Below, piece after piece: positions 1-5,353 of a stretch of 5,465 nt of DNA. The position numbers and the translations under genes were made by a program. Source of the stretch: Clostridiales bacterium (lineage in GTDB: Bacteria; Bacillota_A; Clostridia; Christensenellales; Aristaeellaceae); contig JAIKWN010000043.1 of the NCBI GenBank assembly GCA_024684665.1, positions 1-5,465 of the forward strand. Direction: 5' to 3'. Within the stretch, counting starts at the first letter, position 1. Each line of letters begins with the position of its first letter. Under the pieces are notes generated by a model. The model searched no databases and had not been told where the DNA came from. It worked only from the letters and a program-made list of their open reading frames with translations.

Positions 1-525
1 GATTTCGTGGGCATGCCAACCTGCTGGCCGTTCGACGCGCGGAGCGACCCCGCGGGGGACGGGGAGAACATCCTAATGCTGGATATCGATCTGCTGCTGC
101 AGAAGAAAACCCTGCAGGAGATTCGCCGCATCGTGGAGAGCAGGCCGGTTTACAGCGTCCCAGGCGTCACCTTCATGTCCGCCCTGTCGGACGCCGAGGG
201 TAACGTGCTGCAGATTATCCCCGGGCAGGGCAGTCTGTATGACGAAAAGCCGGAATACAGGATCCTGACCAATTTCTCCCCTTTCAAAGGAGATACAGAG
301 CCGCATCCCTGGATGGGGCTGGACCGTTACCGAAAAGCGGAATACATGCTGCAGAGCGCACCGGACGACTTCGGCGTGAAGGACTGCTTTTCGGTCCTGC
401 AGGCGGTCTCCCAGGAGGTCTGCCCCACTGTCGTCTCCATGGTCTTCAATGTGCGAGACCGGATCGTATACTGGTGTGAAAACCGGGAATGGGACAGCAT
501 CCGGACAGCGGACCTGAAAGCCTGA
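1..525 (+). CDS. Linear amide C-N hydrolase / choloylglycine-hydrolase-like Ntn hydrolase, C-terminal part (5' end outside window)
   Basis: The frame is open from the first base, so only the last 174 residues are seen and the true start lies upstream; an in-frame GTG at 7 has no ribosome binding site. The visible part resembles the C-terminal half of Ntn-fold amide hydrolases (penicillin acylase/bile-salt hydrolase/acyltransferase-like). It has a beta-rich stretch with PGVTFM and SDAEGNVLQIIPG (residues 54-75), then LTNFSPFKG (89-97), where Asn91 matches the conserved Asn of the family, then HPWMGLDRYRKA (102-113) and CPTVVSMVFN (141-150). These enzymes cleave linear amide bonds using an N-terminal Cys nucleophile, which would be in the missing part, so activity cannot be judged. 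No membrane segment is visible. The next gene begins 29 nt downstream and may be cotranscribed. The family call is from remembered motifs; the substrate is unknown. Confidence 0.7.
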   Translation, partial: DFVGMPTCWPFDARSDPAGDGENILMLDIDLLLQKKTLQEIRRIVESRPVYSVPGVTFMSALSDAEGNVLQIIPGQGSLYDEKPEYRILTNFSPFKGDTEPHPWMGLDRYRKAEYMLQSAPDDFGVKDCFSVLQAVSQEVCPTVVSMVFNVRDRIVYWCENREWDSIRTADLKA

Positions 526-554
526 ACGCCCACGCGGATAGAAAGCCACAGCCT

Positions 555-1343
555 ATGAACGAAGTCAATCGAACTCTGTACATTCCGTTGTTTGGGAAAG
601 CGCGGGTTAGCCGGCGGGGAATCATCCTGGACGACCCGAAAGCGGAACAAATATGGGCGTCGGAAGGATTCCCCGTCCGGGGGAAGTCCGCTTCCGGCTG
701 GCTCGCCCTGAACATGGCCATGCGCGCAAAGGTTTTCGACGAATGGACGGAGCACATGCTCGAGGGGAATGAAAACGCGCTGGTTCTGCAGATCGGCTGC
801 GGGCTCGACAGCCGGTGCGAACGGGTCAAGGCGCCCCGTCGGGACTGGATCGACTGCGATCTCCCGGACGTGATCCCTCTGCGGCGGAAATACTATCAGG
901 AAACAGACCGCTACCATATGATATCGCTCGACGCCTCCGATCCGGAGGAGGTTGGAAGACTTCCCGGCGGGAATACGATCGTCGTCGTTCTGGAAGGGCT
1001 CTGCATGTACCTGACGGACGAACAGCTGCGCGGACTGCTTCACGCCCTGCGGGCAAAAGCTTCCCGGCTGCATGTTCTGATGGACGTCTATACCGTTTTC
1101 GGCGCAAAGGCTTCCAGGTATGGTAATCCGGTCAATGGCGTCGGCGTGAAGAAGCTGTACGGTATCGATGAGCCGGAAACCTTCCTTGCTGGCCCGTCCC
1201 TTCGGGTCAGGGCTGAGCACTCCATGACCCCGGATCATCTGGTCGGGCAGCTGAAGCTCTGCGAGCGGTTCATCTTCAGAACGCTGTTTTCTGAAAGACT
1301 CTGCCGGAAATTCTACCGCCTGTACGAATTGGAAAGCTTCTGA
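555..1343 (+). CDS. Class I SAM-dependent methyltransferase, leucine carboxyl methyltransferase (LCM) family
   Basis: This 262-residue protein carries the layout of LCM-type O-methyltransferases. A leader reads TLYIPLFGKA (residues 7-16) and is followed by RGIILDDPKAE (21-31). The SAM-binding glycine motif LQIGCGLDSR is at 79-88, the acidic DCDLPDV at 100-106, SLDASDP at 124-130, and EGLCMYLT at 147-154. Such enzymes transfer a methyl group from SAM to carboxyl or hydroxyl groups of small molecules, including in polyketide-type pathways; the substrate here is unknown. I chose ATG 555 because relatives begin a few residues before the TLYIPL motif. An in-frame ATG at 489 would add 22 unrelated-looking residues and overlap the upstream gene by 37 nt. 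Neither start has a strong Shine-Dalgarno, so translation may be coupled to the preceding gene. The protein is soluble and intact. Confidence 0.82.
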   Translation: MNEVNRTLYIPLFGKARVSRRGIILDDPKAEQIWASEGFPVRGKSASGWLALNMAMRAKVFDEWTEHMLEGNENALVLQIGCGLDSRCERVKAPRRDWIDCDLPDVIPLRRKYYQETDRYHMISLDASDPEEVGRLPGGNTIVVVLEGLCMYLTDEQLRGLLHALRAKASRLHVLMDVYTVFGAKASRYGNPVNGVGVKKLYGIDEPETFLAGPSLRVRAEHSMTPDHLVGQLKLCERFIFRTLFSERLCRKFYRLYELESF

Positions 1344-1385
1344 ACGCGTTCCCTGAAACTCGACATGTAAGATGGAGGTCAGCAA

Positions 1386-1958
1386 ATGAAAATCATCCTC
1401 GAAACGGAACGCCTCCTGCTGCGGGAGTATACGGCAGACGATTTCGACGCGCTGCATAAGATCCTTTCCGATCCGGAGACGATGCGGCATTATCCCGCAC
1501 CGTACGATGAGGCAGGAACGCGACACTGGATCGACTGGAGCCTGGAGAACTACGCGAAATACGGCTTCGGCCTGTGGGCCGTCGTTCTGAAGGAAACGGG
1601 TGAATTCATCGGAGACTGCGGACTCACCATCCAGAACATCGACGGGGAACAGCTCCCGGAGATCGGTTATCACATCAGCAAACGATACTGGAGGCAGGGA
1701 TACGCGAAGGAAGCGGCGCGCGCGGTGCGCGACTGGGCTTTCCGAAACACGCAGTACAATGCCCTTTACTCCTATATGAAATACACCAATACGGCTTCCT
1801 ATGCTACTGCCCTCGCGAACGGAATGAAGAAAGTGAAGGAATACCCCGATCCGAAAAACACCGTCTCATACGCCTGCGCGATTACACGGAAAGAATGGGA
1901 CGCCCTGATGCAATCTTCCGCGGAGGAAACGATGACGACCGGAAAATCAGGTGTCTGA
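1386..1958 (+). CDS. GNAT family N-acetyltransferase, RimJ/RimL-like
   Basis: This 190-residue protein opens with the typical RimJ/RimL-like start LETERLLLREYTADDFDAL (residues 5-23). It continues with GECGL-type strand residues IGDCGL (75-80), the strand EIGYHIS (92-98) and the acetyl-CoA pyrophosphate-binding motif RQGYA (103-107) before helix KEAARAVRDWAF. NTAS at 135-138 is the usual Asn-containing turn near the end of the fold. GNATs of this group acetylate an amino group on a protein or small molecule; the acceptor is unknown. The start is well supported: GGAGGT lies at 1374-1379, six bases before ATG 1386. It sits 42 nt after the methyltransferase, consistent with one transcript. The last dozen residues (after about 178) are polar and look like an unstructured tail. 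It is one of three GNATs in this window, and they are not close copies of each other. Confidence 0.88.
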   Translation: MKIILETERLLLREYTADDFDALHKILSDPETMRHYPAPYDEAGTRHWIDWSLENYAKYGFGLWAVVLKETGEFIGDCGLTIQNIDGEQLPEIGYHISKRYWRQGYAKEAARAVRDWAFRNTQYNALYSYMKYTNTASYATALANGMKKVKEYPDPKNTVSYACAITRKEWDALMQSSAEETMTTGKSGV

Positions 1959-1976
1959 GTGAAGAGGAGGGTCGAC

Positions 1977-2050
1977 ATGAATTCAAAAAACGCACTCTTA
2001 TTCTGTCCACTGTTCTGATTGCGCGCGTACTGGCTTTCGGGCTAATCTAA
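1977..2050 (+). pseudogene. Frameshifted signal-peptide-like mini-ORF with strong ribosome binding site
   Basis: A strong Shine-Dalgarno GAGGAGGG (1964-1971) precedes ATG 1977 by five bases, yet that frame stops after 13 codons (stop 2016-2018). At 1985-1991 the sequence AAAAAAC is read in frame as A AAA AAC, the classic -1 slippery heptamer. Shifting to the -1 frame there gives MNSK, then Lys/Asn, then RTLILSTVLIARVLAFGLI and a stop at 2048-2050. The result is a 24-residue peptide with a basic start and a hydrophobic core, like a secretion signal or a tiny membrane peptide. One missing A in the run of six would explain it just as well, making this the stump of a decayed secreted or lipoprotein gene. 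No further domain can be recognised before the next gene. It could also be a sequencing error or chance. Confidence 0.33.
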
Positions 2051-2106
2051 TGACTGAAGTCACGAGTTGCGGCATTCATTCAACAAACACGACATAAAAT
2101 GCAAAT

Positions 2107-2111
2107 GGAGG
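2107..2111 (+). promoter_or_regulatory. Ribosome binding site that favours the GTG 2117 start
   Basis: GGAGG lies five bases before GTG 2117. The earlier in-frame ATGs at 2099 and 2105 have only A-rich, non-matching sequence upstream, and the Shine-Dalgarno itself would fall inside the coding region if they were used. Confidence 0.6.
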
Positions 2112-2116
2112 CTCTT

Positions 2117-2449
2117 GTGAACGCTTATATTGCTTACTGCGGTCTGGACTGCGAAACCTGTGAAGCCCGTCTGGCCACCGTGAATAACGACAGGAAGCTG
2201 CGCGAAAAAGTAGCGGAACTCTGGTCGGAAATGAACGGTGTTACGATCACGCCGGAGATGATCAACTGCGAAGGCTGCCGTATAAACGGTGCGAAAACGC
2301 CTTTCTGCGATTCCCTCTGTCCGATCCGTCAGTGCGCTCTTGGCAGAAAGGTTCAGACTTGCGGAAACTGCGGTGAAATGAACACCTGCGAAAAGCTCAG
2401 CATGATCACGAACAACAATGAGGAAGCACGGAAAAACCTGAAGGTATAA
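2117..2449 (+). CDS. DUF3795 family cysteine-rich protein
   Basis: A 110-residue protein with eleven cysteines in pairs and clusters: C8, C12 and C15 (YCGLDCETCEA), C51/C54 (NCEGCR), C64/C68/C73, and C82/C85/C91 (CGNCGEMNTC). The start IAYCGLDCETCEA, the following NNDRKLREKVAELW (residues 23-36) and the central INCEGC (49-54) are the signature of DUF3795, a small family widespread in Clostridia and archaea with no established function. The CxxC pairs suggest metal (zinc or iron-sulfur) binding; this is inference. I preferred GTG 2117, which has GGAGG five bases upstream and puts the family signature at the very N-terminus; ATG 2099 would add six residues. The gene follows a 158-nt gap, so it may begin a new transcription unit, though I see no convincing promoter. 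No signal peptide or membrane segment is present. Confidence 0.85.
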   Translation: MNAYIAYCGLDCETCEARLATVNNDRKLREKVAELWSEMNGVTITPEMINCEGCRINGAKTPFCDSLCPIRQCALGRKVQTCGNCGEMNTCEKLSMITNNNEEARKNLKV

Positions 2450-2501
2450 TATCCCGTAAACTGCACAGATGACACAGGCACGACAATGCCGGAGGGAATC
2501 A

Positions 2502-3026
2502 ATGAATCTGAAGCTGATCAGGCTGAACAGGGAATATGAACAGCAGCTCGGCGAAATGATCCGCGAATGGAAAGCGGACCAAGAACGCAATCACACCAAC
2601 TGCTCTCCCTGGGTTATTTTCAAAAATGACTATCACGATTTTGATTCTTATCTTGAACACCTGGAAACGAAGGAGGCAGTTGGAGGGCTCGTCCCAGATT
2701 CTGTGTTCTTTCTGCTCGACGAAGACCAAAACCGCCTTCTCGGCGCAGTGAACATCCGTCATTATCTCAATGAAACCCTGATGAAAGAGGGTGGGCATAT
2801 CGGCGACGGCATCCGGCCAAGCGAGAGAAGAAAAGGATATGCTACGGAAATGATCCGTCTCGCCCTGATCGAATGCAAAAAGCTAGGAATCGACCGGGTA
2901 CTCATGATATGCGATAAAGAGAATATCGGCTCCGCGAAATCCATCCAGAAAAACGGCGGTGTCCTCGAATGCGAAACCGCCGATTCAAACGGCGTCATTC
3001 AGCAAAGATACTGGATTGCCCTTTGA
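2502..3026 (+). CDS. GNAT family N-acetyltransferase, COG3981 type
   Basis: This 174-residue protein matches the COG3981 predicted-acetyltransferase pattern: GGLVPDSVFFLLDED (residues 61-75), GAVNIRHYLNE (81-91), then GGHIGDGIRPSERRKGYAT (97-115), which ends in the acetyl-CoA-binding RRKGYA loop. CDKENIGSAKSIQKNGG at 137-153 includes the Asn141 turn, and RYWIAL closes the chain. Acceptor and role are unknown. ATG 2502 was chosen because GGAGGG (2491-2496) lies five bases upstream; the in-frame ATG 2469 has no such site. Asp102 stands where I would expect an aromatic residue (usually HIGY) in relatives. The gap to the DUF3795 gene is 52 nt and the gap to the HD-domain gene is 64 nt. Its codons look somewhat more A/T-rich than those of the flanking murB region, as do those of the DUF3795 gene. 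Confidence 0.88.
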   Translation: MNLKLIRLNREYEQQLGEMIREWKADQERNHTNCSPWVIFKNDYHDFDSYLEHLETKEAVGGLVPDSVFFLLDEDQNRLLGAVNIRHYLNETLMKEGGHIGDGIRPSERRKGYATEMIRLALIECKKLGIDRVLMICDKENIGSAKSIQKNGGVLECETADSNGVIQQRYWIAL

Positions 3027-3032
3027 CGCCGG

Positions 3033-3069
3033 CAGACAAACCGAGTGGGCACACCTCAACAGACAAACC
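3033..3069 (+). repeat. Pair of 10-bp direct repeats in the gap before the HD-domain gene
   Basis: CAGACAAACC occurs at 3033-3042 and again, perfectly, at 3060-3069, with 27 bases between the starts. Both copies fall in the 64-nt gap between the GNAT and the HD-domain gene, just upstream of its Shine-Dalgarno. They may be regulator half-sites, a small duplication, or chance. Confidence 0.35.
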
Positions 3070-3090
3070 ATTTTGAAGGAGCATAAGAAA

Positions 3091-3663
3091 ATGAATGCAC
3101 GGGAATTCCTAGAAATCCTGCACGTCGCAGAGCGGCTGAAGGATACACCCCGACACTGCACTACGGCAAACCGGAGAACGGAGAGCGTTGCTGAGCACAG
3201 CTGGCGGATCTCTCTCATGGCCTTTCTCCTGAAGGATGAGTTCCCCGGGCTCGATATCGACAGGGTTATTTCGATGTGTCTGATCCACGACCTCGGCGAA
3301 TGCTTCACGGGCGACATCCCCACGTTCATAAAAACAGACGGCGACAGGGACACGGAAGACGCACTTCTGCGACGATGGGTCGAATCGCTGCCGTCGGAAG
3401 TTTCCATAAGATTCGCCGCACTGTACAGGGAAATGGACGCCCAGGAAACGGAAGAAGCGAAGCTCTATAAAGCACTGGACAAGCTCGAGGCCCTGATCCA
3501 GCACAACGAATCTCCGCTGGATACCTGGTCCGAAAACGAGTACGAACTGAACAAAACCTACGCGTTTGACGCCGTCGCGTTTTCAGGCTGGCTCACGCAG
3601 CTCAGGAAGACGGTGCTTGCGGACACGCTGGAGAAGATCGAGCAGGAAGGAGCGCCTGCATAA
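3091..3663 (+). CDS. HD-domain phosphohydrolase, 5'-deoxynucleotidase (YfbR/HDDC2-like) family
   Basis: This 190-residue protein has the complete metal-binding set of an HD phosphohydrolase: His36 in SVAEHSWR, His66-Asp67 in LIHDLGE, and Asp130 in KALDKLEALIQH. Glu70 and Asp75 (GECFTGDIP) are also present; these are typical of the YfbR/HDDC2 branch. Members of that branch dephosphorylate deoxynucleoside 5'-monophosphates in the cytoplasm using a divalent metal. That activity is inferred from the family, and the exact nucleotide is unknown. The size is close to E. coli YfbR, and the fold looks entirely helical with no membrane segment. ATG 3091 is supported by AAGGAG at 3076-3081, nine bases upstream; the frame stays open further upstream, but that part overlaps the preceding gene. 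The next gene starts 46 nt downstream, so cotranscription with the GNATs on either side is likely. Confidence 0.87.
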   Translation: MNAREFLEILHVAERLKDTPRHCTTANRRTESVAEHSWRISLMAFLLKDEFPGLDIDRVISMCLIHDLGECFTGDIPTFIKTDGDRDTEDALLRRWVESLPSEVSIRFAALYREMDAQETEEAKLYKALDKLEALIQHNESPLDTWSENEYELNKTYAFDAVAFSGWLTQLRKTVLADTLEKIEQEGAPA

Positions 3664-3709
3664 GCGCCGGTTCCGGAACAGTGCGCAGGCAGGCAAAGAG
3701 GGAAGTCAA

Positions 3710-4258
3710 ATGCAGTACTATAAGAGCATCACGCTGAAAGACGGCCGGCAGTGCGTCCTCAGAAACGGTACGGAGCGAGACGGCGAGGCGGCGCTACAGA
3801 ATTTCAGGCTGACGCACGAGCAGACCGATTATCTGCTCTCCTATCCGGACGAGAGCGATATGACTGCCGAACAGGAAGCGCAGTTCCTGAAAGAACGGAC
3901 GGAGAGCGAAGACGAAATCGAGATCCTTGCGGAGATTGATGAAACGCTTGTCGGAATGGCCGGGATCGGCTGTGTCGGCAGAAAGGAGAAAGTCCGGCAT
4001 CGGGCGTCTTTTGGAATCAGCCTCGATCGGGCATACTGGGGCCTCGGAATCGGGCGCGCACTGACGGAGGCCTGCATCGAATGCGCCCGCGCCGCAGGAT
4101 ACGCGCAGCTGGAACTGGAGGTCGTTGCGGAGAATAAACGGGCAGTCGCGCTCTATAAAAGAGCAGGCTTCATGGAATACGGCAGGAATCCCCTGGGTTT
4201 CCGTTCCCGCATAAGCGGCTGGCAGGGGCTCCTGCTCATGCGGCTGGAACTGCTTTGA
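3710..4258 (+). CDS. GNAT family N-acetyltransferase
   Basis: This 182-residue protein begins TLKDGRQCVLRNGTERDGEA (residues 8-27), followed by LTHEQTDYLLSYPDE (34-48), a start seen in a common clostridial GNAT group. The core has VGMAGIG (81-87), FGISLDRAYWGLGIGRAL (101-118) with the acetyl-CoA-binding GLGIGRA loop, and ENKRAVALYKRAGFMEYG (141-158), the usual Asn turn and final helix. In the loop a Trp (W110) stands where many GNATs have Gln/Arg, which is not rare in this group. The acceptor is unknown. ATG 3710 has GAGGGA at 3698-3703, six bases upstream. The frame is open back into the HD-domain gene, but those residues are basic and low-complexity and look non-coding. This is probably the last gene of the middle unit, because a 144-nt signal-rich gap follows. 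Confidence 0.88.
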   Translation: MQYYKSITLKDGRQCVLRNGTERDGEAALQNFRLTHEQTDYLLSYPDESDMTAEQEAQFLKERTESEDEIEILAEIDETLVGMAGIGCVGRKEKVRHRASFGISLDRAYWGLGIGRALTEACIECARAAGYAQLELEVVAENKRAVALYKRAGFMEYGRNPLGFRSRISGWQGLLLMRLELL

Positions 4259-4312
4259 TAAAAAGCTGCGGGAGTTAGGAACAGAGCAGGGCAGAGATGG
4301 TACAAATCCCGC

Positions 4313-4341
4313 TTGCCCCAAAGCGCGCTTTGCGTTACAAT
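4313..4341 (+). promoter_or_regulatory. Candidate sigma-A-type promoter for murB-rapZ
   Basis: TTGCCC (4313-4318) matches the -35 consensus at four of six bases and TACAAT (4336-4341) matches the -10 at five of six, with an ideal 17-bp spacer. Transcription would start near 4348 and give a leader of about 55 nt before murB. It is the best promoter-like pair I could find in the gap. It overlaps a hairpin that could instead be a terminator. Confidence 0.42.
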
Positions 4342-4351
4342 AAGCACGCTT
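4319..4351 (+). repeat. Two related palindromes 21 bp apart, possible operators
   Basis: CAAAGCGCGCTTTG (4319-4332) is a perfect 14-bp palindrome filling most of the spacer of the candidate promoter. A second, nine-of-ten copy of its core, AAGCACGCTT (4342-4351), follows the -10 box. The centres are 21 bp apart, two helical turns, so two dimers could sit on the same face of the DNA. No regulator can be named. The same bases can also pair with each other as a hairpin. Confidence 0.33.
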
Positions 4352-4360
4352 GTTTGTTTT
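4321..4360 (+). terminator. Possible intrinsic terminator after the third GNAT (alternative reading)
   Basis: AAGCGCGCTT (4321-4330) pairs with AAGCACGCTT (4342-4351) over ten positions with one C-A mismatch, around an 11-base loop. The T-rich tail GTTTGTTTT (4352-4360) follows directly. This is a plausible weak terminator for the upstream genes. It competes with the promoter/operator reading of the same bases, and if it is the right one, only 42 bases are left for a murB promoter, where I see none. Confidence 0.38.
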
Positions 4361-4361
4361 A

Positions 4362-4394
4362 CCTCCTGACACGGAGACCATCTCATAAAGGAGG
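4362..4394 (+). promoter_or_regulatory. murB ribosome binding site with upstream anti-Shine-Dalgarno
   Basis: The murB Shine-Dalgarno AGGAGG (4389-4394, within AAAGGAGGGG) lies eight bases before ATG 4403. CCTCCT (4362-4367) is its exact complement. The 21-base loop holds a small hairpin, GAGA (4374-4377) with TCTC (4381-4384). CTCC (4363-4366) can instead pair with GGAG (4373-4376), which would free the ribosome site. The pairing is seen in the sequence; the regulatory role is inference. Confidence 0.4.
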
Positions 4395-4402
4395 GGTTGC
4401 AT

Positions 4403-5353
4403 ATGCGTCCGGAAACGGAAAAACTGGCTTCCGTCCTCCTTTCCGGCGGAACGAACAGGGCTCGCCTGCTCAAGAACGCTCCGATGCGCGAATACACTTC
4501 TTTCCGCATCGGCGGTCCCGCCGATCTTCTGCTCCGCACAGCAGACGAAGGGGAAGTGAAACGGGCGCTTTCTGCCGCGAAGGAATGCAGCGTCCCCGTC
4601 ACCGTTATCGGCAACGGTAGCAACCTGCTGGTGCGCGACGGAGGCATCAGGGGACTCGTTCTTCGCCTCTCCGGGGAATGCGCGGGTATCCGGGTAATTA
4701 CAGAAGAACCGGAGGCTGTCTGCCTTTCCGTGCCCGCAGGCTGCTCGCTGTCTGCCCTTGCGCAGGAAACCTGCCGAAGGGGACTAGCCGGACTCGCGCC
4801 CCTTTCCGGTATCCCCGGGACGCTGGGTGGCGGCACCGTCATGAACGCCGGCGCGTACGGCGGCGAGCTTTCACAGGTCGTGACCGCCGTGCGCTGCATC
4901 CGTCCGGAGGATGGGACGCCCGTCCTTTATGAAAAGGACGCCCTCGGTTTTGGCTATCGCAGAAGCGCGATGGCAAAGGACGGCGTTCTCGTGACCCGGG
5001 TATCCATGAGACTTCCCCGGGGCAATCCGGAAGACATCCGCAGGGAGATGGCTGATCTTGCCCTGCGGCGCCGGGAAAAGCAACCTCTCGAATTCCCCAG
5101 CGCCGGCAGCGCTTTCAAGCGTCCACCCGGACAGTTCGCGGCGAAGCTGATCGACGAGGCGGGCCTGCGGGGCTTCTCTATTGGGGGCGCCGCCGTCAGC
5201 GAAAAGCACGCCGGTTTTATCATCAACCGGGGCGGAGCCATCGCGGCGGACGTGCTTTCCCTCATGGAAGAAGTGCGCCGGCGGGTATTCGACCGGACCG
5301 GCGTTCTCCTTGAACCCGAAATCCGCATTCTCGGAGAGGATTCGATCGCATGA
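4403..5353 (+). CDS. murB: UDP-N-acetylenolpyruvoylglucosamine reductase MurB
   Basis: MurB is a cytoplasmic FAD enzyme that reduces UDP-GlcNAc-enolpyruvate to UDP-MurNAc with NADPH, the second committed step of peptidoglycan precursor synthesis. The 316-residue protein shows the full motif set: [11 protein letters not shown] (residues 31-41) and GNGSNLLV (70-77) for FAD binding, [10 protein letters not shown] (135-144) and MNAGAYGGE (147-155), then GYRRS (185-189) with a conserved Tyr-Arg. [12 protein letters not shown] (232-243) holds the proton-donating Ser236, and LEPEIR (303-308) holds catalytic Glu306. Length and motifs fit the shorter type II enzymes of Bacillota. ATG 4403 is chosen because AGGAGG (4389-4394) is eight bases upstream; an in-frame TTG at 4397 is too close to it. 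The stop overlaps the rapZ start by four bases. The gene is intact. Confidence 0.97.
   Translation: MRPETEKLASVLLSGGTNRARLLKNAPMREYTSFRIGGPADLLLRTADEGEVKRALSAAKECSVPVTVIGNGSNLLVRDGGIRGLVLRLSGECAGIRVITEEPEAVCLSVPAGCSLSALAQETCRRGLAGLAPLSGIPGTLGGGTVMNAGAYGGELSQVVTAVRCIRPEDGTPVLYEKDALGFGYRRSAMAKDGVLVTRVSMRLPRGNPEDIRREMADLALRRREKQPLEFPSAGSAFKRPPGQFAAKLIDEAGLRGFSIGGAAVSEKHAGFIINRGGAIAADVLSLMEEVRRRVFDRTGVLLEPEIRILGEDSIA

Noticed and set aside
489..554. N-terminal extension of the methyltransferase from ATG 489
   Set aside because: The added residues overlap the upstream gene, do not resemble the family, and the start has no properly spaced ribosome binding site.
327..1673. Long open frame on the minus strand (448 codons)
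   Set aside because: It runs opposite to three well-supported genes and shows no recognisable motif. The methyltransferase and first GNAT share one forward frame, so the same reverse frame stays open by composition.
2067..2100. Promoter-like TTGCGG and TAAAAT before the DUF3795 gene
   Set aside because: The spacer is 22 bp, too long for a normal sigma-A promoter, and no better pair was found.
2477..2490. Four-base-pair hairpin GGCA/TGCC before the second GNAT's ribosome site
   Set aside because: It is too short to be meaningful and does not cover the Shine-Dalgarno.
3670..3679. Palindrome GTTCCGGAAC just after the HD-domain gene
   Set aside because: It is only 10 bp, has no loop or T-run for a terminator, and such a palindrome is expected now and then in GC-rich DNA.
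3566..3709. N-terminal extension of the third GNAT
   Set aside because: It overlaps the HD-domain gene and is Arg/Ser-rich low-complexity sequence typical of a wrong frame; ATG 3710 has a good ribosome binding site.
4299..4320. Stretch resembling a tRNA T-arm and 3' end (GGTACAAATCCCGC then TTGCCCCA)
   Set aside because: The T-stem does not pair well (GATGG against CCCGC), the invariant TTC is TAC, there is no matching 5' acceptor strand at the right distance, and no anticodon arm is visible.
4153..4899. 248-codon open frame on the minus strand across the gap and murB
   Set aside because: It is Ser/Pro/Arg-rich, as expected for the shadow of a GC-rich gene, and lies opposite clear murB motifs.
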